DNA of 9,280 nucleotides from NCBI GenBank assembly GCA_002067635.1, contig MVRB01000148.1, positions 1-9,280 on the forward strand, in the 5' to 3' direction. Positions 1 through 4,515 of this stretch are shown here, in pieces (position 1 is the first letter of the stretch; every line of letters begins with the position of its first letter). The notes beneath the pieces were generated by a model. The model was not told the DNA's origin, made no database searches, and was given only the letters and a program-made list of their open reading frames with translations. This DNA comes from Methanomassiliicoccales archaeon PtaU1.Bin030 (lineage in GTDB: Archaea > Thermoplasmatota > Thermoplasmata > Methanomassiliicoccales > Methanomassiliicoccaceae). The translations under genes and the position numbers were made by a program.

Positions 1-533
1 AAACCTATCAGGATCGAGGCCAGCTTGGGATCGTCCTTGTAACCATGCATCTCCCTCAACATCATATCGGAAGGAGCGGACGGCGAGCAAGAAACAACGT
101 TCTTCATGCCCATCTCGCTGATCTCCGGGAAGGAGACCGGCGGCATGACGAAGAACTCCATTGCCCTGCCCTTCCTCTCAGGATACATGACGAACTCCTC
201 AGAGAGCCAGATGATCTCCTCCTTGTTCTCTTCCAGGAACTGCTTTTTTTTGTAGGGGAGGATCTCCTCACCCAGGATCGTGCCATCGTCTGAATACAGG
301 ACCACAGTGGGCTCTGGTGGTGGCCGGAAATCTTTGTTCTTAATGATGGCAAAAACATACTGGCGCTTCAGGCACTCCTCCACCCCCATATTGATGCAGG
401 GGATCAACATCGCCGCCTTGATGTTCTTCTCTATCTCTAGTATCTTTTCGCGGCAGTTATCATCAAGCCGAAAGGCGTGAACGGTACCCTTCATCTCGGA
501 AAGTCGTTTGATAATATCGTTCGTACTGACCAT
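1..533 (-). CDS. Conserved-looking protein of unknown function, C-terminus cut by window edge; paralogue of the gene at 3780-4346
   Basis: Reading from ATG at 533 gives 177 codons with no stop before the left edge, so the C-terminus is missing. I do not recognise the family. The product is soluble-looking, with no signal peptide or membrane segment, and has scattered cysteines (C27, C46, C54, C149). It shares spaced motifs with the product of 3780-4346: LIPCINMGVEECLKR (residues 43-57) against LMPFVNKGVWEALDR, a G-x2-LGE element at 84-89, and LSEEF (110-114) against LSEDF. The register holds without a gap from residue 43 to about 93, which argues for homology. The start is supported by a TATA box at 555-564, placed for a leaderless mRNA beginning at or very near this ATG. 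The gene diverges from the AhpD-like gene across a region with a candidate operator. The reading frame and start are fairly secure; the function is unknown. Confidence 0.8.
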   Translation of the reverse strand, partial: MVSTNDIIKRLSEMKGTVHAFRLDDNCREKILEIEKNIKAAMLIPCINMGVEECLKRQYVFAIIKNKDFRPPPEPTVVLYSDDGTILGEEILPYKKKQFLEENKEEIIWLSEEFVMYPERKGRAMEFFVMPPVSFPEISEMGMKNVVSCSPSAPSDMMLREMHGYKDDPKLASILIG

Positions 534-554
534 ACAAGGGCAGCAAGATTTAGG

Positions 555-564
555 ATATTATAAA
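555..564 (-). promoter_or_regulatory. TATA box of the minus-strand gene at 1-533
   Basis: On the minus strand this reads TTTATAATAT, a good archaeal TATA box. It lies 22-31 bases upstream of the ATG at 533, so transcription would begin at or next to the start codon. No Shine-Dalgarno sequence is seen before that ATG, consistent with a leaderless transcript. Confidence 0.6.
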
Positions 565-577
565 CCTACTCTAAGGA

Positions 578-603
578 TTGGATTACTCATCCAACGGTTG
601 GAT
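578..603. promoter_or_regulatory. Candidate operator: three alternating TTGGAT half-sites between divergent promoters
   Basis: TTGGAT occurs at 578-583, its reverse complement ATCCAA at 589-594, and TTGGAT again at 598-603. The last two are part of a perfect 15-base palindrome, ATCCAACGGTTGGAT (589-603, 7-bp arms around one base). The array lies between the TATA box of the minus-strand gene (555-564) and that of the AhpD-like gene (621-629). A regulator bound here could act on both promoters. The symmetry is seen directly; regulator and ligand are unknown. Confidence 0.5.
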
Positions 604-620
604 AGTACCTCGGATGGAAG

Positions 621-629
621 TTTATTATA
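621..629 (+). promoter_or_regulatory. TATA box of the AhpD-like gene
   Basis: TTTATTATA is centred about 28 bases before the ATG at 653. This spacing predicts a leaderless mRNA and decides the start of the gene at 653, since the upstream in-frame ATGs at 578 and 614 would lie before the transcription start. Confidence 0.6.
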
Positions 630-652
630 CCGCCTGTGGCGCTCATCTCCGC

Positions 653-976
653 ATGAGCCTAGCCTTGATCGCTAAGCAGCAGCCCCAGGCCATCAACAAG
701 TTGTACAAGCTGAAGCAAGAGGTCTTCAAAGAGGGCGCTCTGACCGCCAAGGAAAAGGAGCTGATAGCCGTTTCCGTTTCCTGCATCCTTAAATGCGATA
801 CATGCTTGGAGACCCATGCTCTTGCGGCCGTCGATCTCGGGGCAACCCGTGACGAGCTGAGGGAGGCCATGCTGGTGGCCATGTACCTGACCGGGCCATC
901 AGCGGTCATCTGGAGCCCTATCATTGACAAGATACTATCAGAGGACGAGCCGCTCAGCAGTCAAAATCGAACCTGA
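653..976 (+). CDS. AhpD-like / carboxymuconolactone decarboxylase (CMD) family protein
   Basis: The product is a 107-residue single-domain protein of the CMD/AhpD superfamily, an all-helical fold that usually forms oligomers. The signature is clear: E36, then C48-D-T-C51 and H55 (KCDTCLETH). In AhpD this E...CxxC...H arrangement forms a redox-active dithiol with its proton relay, so a thiol-disulfide or peroxide-related role is plausible, though the substrate is not known. The length fits the family. I chose ATG 653 over in-frame ATGs at 578 and 614 because a TATA box ends 23 bases before it and the added N-terminal residues do not look like the domain. The gene diverges from the unknown gene at 1-533 across an inverted-repeat array and converges with the next gene, overlapping it by 23 bp. 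An oxidative-stress or redox role would suit a strict anaerobe, but this is inference. Confidence 0.85.
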   Translation: MSLALIAKQQPQAINKLYKLKQEVFKEGALTAKEKELIAVSVSCILKCDTCLETHALAAVDLGATRDELREAMLVAMYLTGPSAVIWSPIIDKILSEDEPLSSQNRT

Positions 977-1277
977 CCGGCCTCTTAAGGCCAAGTCCCG
1001 CGGCCGCCTCGACGGTTTTTATCATGGCCGAGGGAATGGGGCATGCAGAATGGGCAAGTACCTTTCCGCAGGCATCGTACACGGGGTTTGTGGAGAACGG
1101 CATCTTCAAGGCCTCGAAAGGATCAAGGCCATCCTTTATCAGTTCAGGCAGCTTCTTTACATGAGGGCACTCAGTGACGAACTCGAAATGGACAACTCCA
1201 TCATCGTAGGTGGTGGTTATCTTGGTCTTGAACTTGCACACGCCTGGGTCGACGCACATGCTAACGTTGGCACACAT
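954..1277 (-). CDS. Small cysteine-rich protein, tentatively DUF6951-like
   Basis: The product has 107 residues and seven cysteines (C2, C8, C14, C37, C70, C79, C107). Notable segments are VDPGVCKF near the N-terminus, TECPHV around C37, and AHSACPIPSAMIKTVE around C79. This layout resembles, from memory, the DUF6951 family of small proteins in methanogens and other anaerobes; the assignment is tentative. The several conserved-looking cysteines with one histidine (H76) suggest metal or Fe-S binding, which is inference. The open frame continues to a TTG at 1322. I prefer ATG 1277, which has a weak TATA-like element 26-33 bases upstream; ATG 1259 is an alternative that begins directly at the cysteine-rich domain. 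The 3' end overlaps the end of the convergent AhpD-like gene (954-976). No membrane segment or signal peptide is visible. Confidence 0.72.
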   Translation of the reverse strand: MCANVSMCVDPGVCKFKTKITTTYDDGVVHFEFVTECPHVKKLPELIKDGLDPFEALKMPFSTNPVYDACGKVLAHSACPIPSAMIKTVEAAAGLGLKRPVRFDFDC

Positions 1278-1302
1278 GTGCCTCTCAAAACCTCTCACGC
1301 GC

Positions 1303-1310
1303 TCATAATC
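1303..1310 (-). promoter_or_regulatory. Weak TATA-like element of the DUF6951-like gene
   Basis: The minus strand reads GATTATGA here, 26-33 bases before the ATG at 1277. The spacing suits a leaderless mRNA, but the match to the archaeal TATA consensus is poor. Confidence 0.3.
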
Positions 1311-1521
1311 GTTTTCCCGCAAAAGGTTTTGGTCAACGAACCACTAATGTCTTAGGCCATTCAGTTCCAGGAAGGTAAACCACCGTCGGCACGAAAAGGC
1401 CATATCCGCAGGGCAAAGACAAGTCCTATGAACCCATCATCGGCATACCGCGGAAAAACCGGGTTAAAGGTAATAAAGGGCGATCCCTCTTTGCCGCAGC
1501 AACTGCAAGGAAATAAAAGAC

Positions 1522-1529
1522 TTTATAGT
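1522..1529 (+). promoter_or_regulatory. TATA box of the A2-mcrC operon
   Basis: TTTATAGT, preceded by a purine-rich BRE-like AAAAGA, is centred about 28 bases before ATG 1554. This predicts a leaderless mRNA starting at that codon and decides the A2 start. Confidence 0.6.
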
Positions 1530-1553
1530 GTTAAGAGGGGTTGTCGGTTGGAA

Positions 1554-3179
1554 ATGGCCAAGTCATCAGAATCTTTTGTGCTCATCAAGAACGTCAGCAA
1601 GCAGTTCGGAGGCTCTTACGTACTGAGGGATGTGAGCGCCGTCATCGGGGCTGGTGAGATCCTCGGCCTTATTGGAAGAAGCGGCGCTGGCAAGTCCGTT
1701 CTCATAAACATGCTGCGTGGGACCCCCGACTATCAACCGGATGCCGGCAAGGTCATTTACCGTGTCAACGTATGCAGTTCCTGCGGCAAGGTCGACCTTC
1801 CATCGAAGGGCCGCCCCTGCCCCCATTGCGGCGGCGCCACAGAGATCCAGGAGGTGGATTTCTGGGATCTCAAGGAGGACGATCCCCTCCGCTCCCAGCT
1901 GCGTAGGCGCATCGCCATCATGCTGCAGAGGACCTTCGCCCTTTTCGGGGACATGACGGTCATAGAGAACATCTTCGAGGCTATGGCCGAGGAGATGTCC
2001 GAGAAGGATAAGGTGGAGAGGGCCTTGGACCTTTTGAAGATGGTCAAGCTGGACCATCGTATCACTCACATCGCAAGGGACCTATCCGGAGGGGAGAAAC
2101 AACGCTGCGTCCTTGCCCGTCAGCTCGCCCGGGACCCCATCCTCTTCCTCGCGGACGAGCCCACAGGGACGCTTGACCCTCACACGGCCGATATTGTGCA
2201 TCAGGTGCTTGTCAACGCCGTTAACTCAAAGGGCATGGCCATGGTGGTGACATCGCATTGGCCCAAGGCCATCAACGCAATGGCGGACAAGGCGATCTGG
2301 TTGGAATCCGGAGAGATGATGAAGATCGGTCAGCCTGAGGATGTGACCTCGGAGTTCATCGTAGGCTTTGACCTCCGCACCGAGGACCGTGTCCAGATCG
2401 GAGAGCCGTTGATAAGGATCGAGAACGCTAAGCGTTACTTCTACTCATACACTCGGGGAGTGGTCAAGGCTGTGGATGACGTGTCCTTGGAAGTGAACGA
2501 GAAGGAGATCCTGGGGCTGGTCGGCCTCTCTGGTGCTGGCAAGACCACCTTGTCCCGAATGATCGCAGGGATATGCGAGCCCTCGGGAGGAAAGGTCCTG
2601 GTACGCATAGGTGACGATTGGGTCAACATGGCCGAGCCGGGACCGGAGGGAAAGGGGAGAGCGACCCAGTACATAGGATTCCTGCATCAGGAGTTCTCGC
2701 TTTATCCCTTCGATACAATTCTCCAGAACCTAACGGTTTGCATCGGTATGAACCTCCCCGCGGAGCTCGCGAAGATGAAGGTCATCCAGGTTCTCCTGGG
2801 CGTAGGCTTCACCAGGCAGGAGGTGGAACGCATCCTATACGCGTATCCGGATACGTTATCCGTAGGAGAGAAGCAGAGGGTAGCGCTTGCCCAGGTGCTG
2901 ATTCGCGAACCTCGGTTTGTCATCCTGGACGAGCCCACGGGAACCATGGACCCCATCACCAAGCTTGCTGTCGCCAGATCCGTTCTCAACGCCAGGAAGG
3001 AGCTGGGAGAGACCTTCCTCATCGTCTCCCATGACATGGACTTCGTGATGAACTGCTGCGATAGGGCTGTCCTGATGAAGGACGGGAAGATAGTCGTCGC
3101 CGGTGAGCCCAAGAAGATCATCGACCATCTGACAGAGAGTGAGAGCGCGGAGATGCTGGTGGAGAGTGCTTCCAAGTGA
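1554..3179 (+). CDS. atwA: MCR activation component A2, twin-cassette ABC ATPase
   Basis: This is the cytoplasmic ATPase that powers reductive activation of MCR, turning inactive F430 nickel into Ni(I). It has 541 residues, two nucleotide-binding domains and no membrane segments. NBD1: Walker A GRSGAGKS (41-48), Q-loop Q125, signature LSGGE (177-181), Walker B LFLADE (197-202), H-loop H235. NBD2: Walker A GLSGAGKT (324-331), signature LSVGE (435-439), Walker B FVILDE (455-460), H-loop H493. A four-cysteine zinc-ribbon-like insert (C74, C77, C89, C92) interrupts NBD1 between Walker A and the Q-loop. The frame is open upstream to 1428, but the TATA box at 1522-1529 places the start at 1554, and the protein then begins at the usual edge of an NBD. 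The stop overlaps the GTG of mcrC by 4 bp, so the two are co-transcribed. Architecture and partner gene make the call secure. Confidence 0.95.
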   Translation: MAKSSESFVLIKNVSKQFGGSYVLRDVSAVIGAGEILGLIGRSGAGKSVLINMLRGTPDYQPDAGKVIYRVNVCSSCGKVDLPSKGRPCPHCGGATEIQEVDFWDLKEDDPLRSQLRRRIAIMLQRTFALFGDMTVIENIFEAMAEEMSEKDKVERALDLLKMVKLDHRITHIARDLSGGEKQRCVLARQLARDPILFLADEPTGTLDPHTADIVHQVLVNAVNSKGMAMVVTSHWPKAINAMADKAIWLESGEMMKIGQPEDVTSEFIVGFDLRTEDRVQIGEPLIRIENAKRYFYSYTRGVVKAVDDVSLEVNEKEILGLVGLSGAGKTTLSRMIAGICEPSGGKVLVRIGDDWVNMAEPGPEGKGRATQYIGFLHQEFSLYPFDTILQNLTVCIGMNLPAELAKMKVIQVLLGVGFTRQEVERILYAYPDTLSVGEKQRVALAQVLIREPRFVILDEPTGTMDPITKLAVARSVLNARKELGETFLIVSHDMDFVMNCCDRAVLMKDGKIVVAGEPKKIIDHLTESESAEMLVESASK

Positions 3180-3778
3180 AGGGGCGCATCGGCAGGCACC
3201 TAAGCTTTGTGGAATGTCGGGAGTCCCGTGGACTGGGTGTCGGTGGAGGTCTGGCCCAGCGTGCCACCATCTCGGAGAGCGGAAGGGACGTGGTGGCCGT
3301 GGCCATGGGGCCGGGCAAGAGGCACATCACCAAACCGGTATGCGAGATCACCTATGCTCTGAGGGAAGAGGGCATCGACACCAGCGTTCTGGTCGTCAAT
3401 GCCGGATCGGGCGTGCCCTCCGATGCACCGGACGTCAGTACCGGCTCCATCTTCGGACTGGACCAGATAGAGATCGACAGGATACAGCAGTTCAGGATCG
3501 CCCTGATACACCTGGGGAACGTTCGCAACCATATTATTTACAAGGCCAGGCTGATCCTGAGGAACGTCGACCTCCCCGCCATAATCGTGTGCCAGGCCCC
3601 AGTGGACTTCGAGGACTTCGCCCGCATCGGCATAAAGACCCGTACGGTGATGCCCCGTAAGGAGAACATCGCCAGCAAGGGCACCATTGTGGATATCGTC
3701 ACCGGCGTAGTGAGGGGAACTACCTCACCACAGAACAAGCTGGACGAGATCGTGTCCAAGGTTCGCAAGTACCTCTAG
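3176..3778 (+). CDS. mcrC: Methyl-coenzyme M reductase operon protein C (McrC), MCR activation factor
   Basis: McrC is not a subunit of the catalytic MCR hexamer. It is part of the ATP-dependent activation complex with A2, Mmp3, Mmp7 and Mmp17. The 200-residue product has the family's normal length and hallmarks: CRESRGLGVGGGLAQR (14-29), AMGPGKRHITKPVCEIT, IHLGNVRNHIIYKARLIL, and a C-terminal DFEDFARIGIKTRTVMPR stretch. Its cysteines are C14, C56 and C139, of interest because the complex holds unusual Fe-S clusters; which residues ligate them I cannot tell. The start is a GTG whose last two bases are the first two of the A2 stop codon (GTGA), with GGTGGAG 11 bases upstream. In many methanogens mcrC lies inside mcrBDCGA; here it follows A2 directly. 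It converges with the next gene, one base after its stop. Confidence 0.95.
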   Translation: MKGRIGRHLSFVECRESRGLGVGGGLAQRATISESGRDVVAVAMGPGKRHITKPVCEITYALREEGIDTSVLVVNAGSGVPSDAPDVSTGSIFGLDQIEIDRIQQFRIALIHLGNVRNHIIYKARLILRNVDLPAIIVCQAPVDFEDFARIGIKTRTVMPRKENIASKGTIVDIVTGVVRGTTSPQNKLDEIVSKVRKYL

Positions 3779-3779
3779 G

Positions 3780-4346
3780 TCACTTAACGAGGTCGAAGCC
3801 CACGAGGTGGGTCCACACCTTGGGGCCAGTGAAGCCCATGATCTCCCTGACCAGGTCGTCCGTCAAGGTGGACAGGCTGCCTGAGGTGACCCTCTCGATG
3901 CCCTCAACATCCTTCAGGTGATCGAAATGGGTCTCATTGATCAGGAAGTAGGGCTCCCCCTCGATGTCGATGTCACCGTGTAAGATGAAGTCCTCAGAAA
4001 GGAACCTGGTCTCGGGCTTCTCCTTCATTATCTTCTCCCTCTGCGCGGGCGTTACGTACTCGCCCAGCACCTGCCCTTTCTGGTCCATCATGTACAGCAG
4101 GCCCCTATCGTCAACCAGGAGGTCGACATTGCCCACGAGGACCAGGCTCACCTCCCGGTCAAGGGCCTCCCACACGCCCTTGTTGACGAAGGGCATAAGA
4201 CCCCCGCAGGCGCCATTCTTCTCCGCCTGCTGCTCCGATTCCACCACCCGCTTCTTCAGCTCCGGATCCAGAAATCTCATGTCCAAGACCCCAGGTATGG
4301 CCCTGATGCTCGATTCCACGTTCGATAATACTCGATCTCGGTCCAT
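3780..4346 (-). CDS. Protein of unknown function; paralogue of the gene cut at the left edge
   Basis: The product has 188 residues and is soluble-looking, acidic in places, with one cysteine (C47). I do not recognise the family. Visible elements are GGLMPFVNKGVWEALDR (48-64), KGQVLGEYV (90-98), RFLSEDFILH (114-123) and a PYFLINETHFDHL segment. The first three align with the protein encoded at 1-533 almost without gaps, so the two look like diverged copies of one family. The frame is open to TTG at 4361, but I chose ATG 4346: GGTGAG lies 7 bases before it and a TATA box at 4383-4392 gives a short leader of roughly 14 bases. The gene is convergent with mcrC and divergent from mmp3, sitting between the two halves of the MCR activation module, so a related role is conceivable but unproven. 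Confidence 0.82.
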   Translation of the reverse strand: MDRDRVLSNVESSIRAIPGVLDMRFLDPELKKRVVESEQQAEKNGACGGLMPFVNKGVWEALDREVSLVLVGNVDLLVDDRGLLYMMDQKGQVLGEYVTPAQREKIMKEKPETRFLSEDFILHGDIDIEGEPYFLINETHFDHLKDVEGIERVTSGSLSTLTDDLVREIMGFTGPKVWTHLVGFDLVK

Positions 4347-4353
4347 GATATCT

Positions 4354-4359
4354 CTCACC
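4354..4359 (-). promoter_or_regulatory. Shine-Dalgarno site deciding the start at 4346
   Basis: The minus strand reads GGTGAG, 7 bases before ATG 4346. This is a strong archaeal ribosome binding site and favours that ATG over the upstream in-frame TTG (4361) and GTG (4358), both of which would overlap the site. Confidence 0.55.
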
Positions 4360-4382
4360 AATCATGATTAAGGACGCCCTTC

Positions 4383-4392
4383 ATTAATATTT
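4383..4392 (-). promoter_or_regulatory. TATA box of the unknown gene at 3780-4346
   Basis: The minus strand reads AAATATTAAT, centred about 41 bases before ATG 4346. With the usual 25-28 base spacing, transcription begins near 4360 and gives a short leader that contains the GGTGAG site. Confidence 0.5.
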
Positions 4393-4440
4393 CCGCGCTA
4401 GTCCAATACGTCCGGTCGGTGATGATGCTGGAGCATACAG

Positions 4441-4453
4441 CCATTGCCAATGG
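4441..4453. promoter_or_regulatory. Inverted repeat upstream of the mmp3 promoter (possible operator)
   Basis: CCATTGCCAATGG is a perfect palindrome with 6-bp arms around one base. It ends 26 bases before the mmp3 TATA box, and a further CCCAATG half-match lies at 4457-4463. Position and symmetry fit a regulator site, but short repeats of this kind also arise by chance. Confidence 0.3.
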
Positions 4454-4479
4454 GGTCCCAATGCCTAAGCGGGAGAAAC

Positions 4480-4487
4480 GATAATAA
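4480..4487 (+). promoter_or_regulatory. TATA box of the mmp3 operon
   Basis: GATAATAA, preceded by the purine-rich GAGAAAC, is centred about 32 bases before ATG 4516. It predicts a leader of only a few bases. It is the only promoter-like element seen ahead of the six-gene marker operon. Confidence 0.5.
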
Positions 4488-4515
4488 CCCTTAGCGTATT
4501 CTACGACAAGACCAG

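Larger units (their letters stand above)
1278..1553. other. Divergent intergenic region between the DUF6951-like gene and the A2 gene
   Basis: This 276-base stretch holds the two outward promoters and no convincing gene. The palindrome CAAAAGGTTTTG lies at 1320-1331, upstream of the minus-strand gene. AACCGGGTT at 1457-1465 is a short inverted repeat. AT-rich elements become denser towards the A2 gene (AATAAAAGA, then TTTATAGT). The A2 frame stays open back to an ATG at 1428, but that extension is low-complexity and precedes the TATA box. Confidence 0.5.

Noticed and set aside
578..652. 25-residue N-terminal extension of the AhpD-like protein from ATG 578
   Set aside because: It covers the palindromic array and the TATA box, and the remaining 107 residues already match the family length.
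979..1020. Possible terminator after the AhpD-like gene: GGCCT-CTTA-AGGCC stem (979-992) and TTTTT at 1016-1020
   Set aside because: It lies within the coding sequence of the opposite gene, and the stem and T-run are 23 bases apart. Archaeal terminators do not need a hairpin, so the evidence is too weak to call.
924..1355. Plus-strand open frame of 143 codons opposite the DUF6951-like gene
   Set aside because: It is antisense to the minus-strand frame, whose product has ordered conserved-looking cysteine motifs (VDPGVC, ACPIPS). The plus-strand product has no recognisable features and would overlap the AhpD-like gene.
1428..1553. 42-residue N-terminal extension of the A2 protein from ATG 1428
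   Set aside because: It precedes the TATA box at 1522-1529, looks non-conserved, and would push the NBD away from the usual N-terminus.
3139..3660. 173-codon plus-strand frame overlapping A2 and mcrC
   Set aside because: It is out of frame with mcrC, whose product matches its family over its full length. The overlapping product is Arg/Gly/His-rich, low-information sequence.
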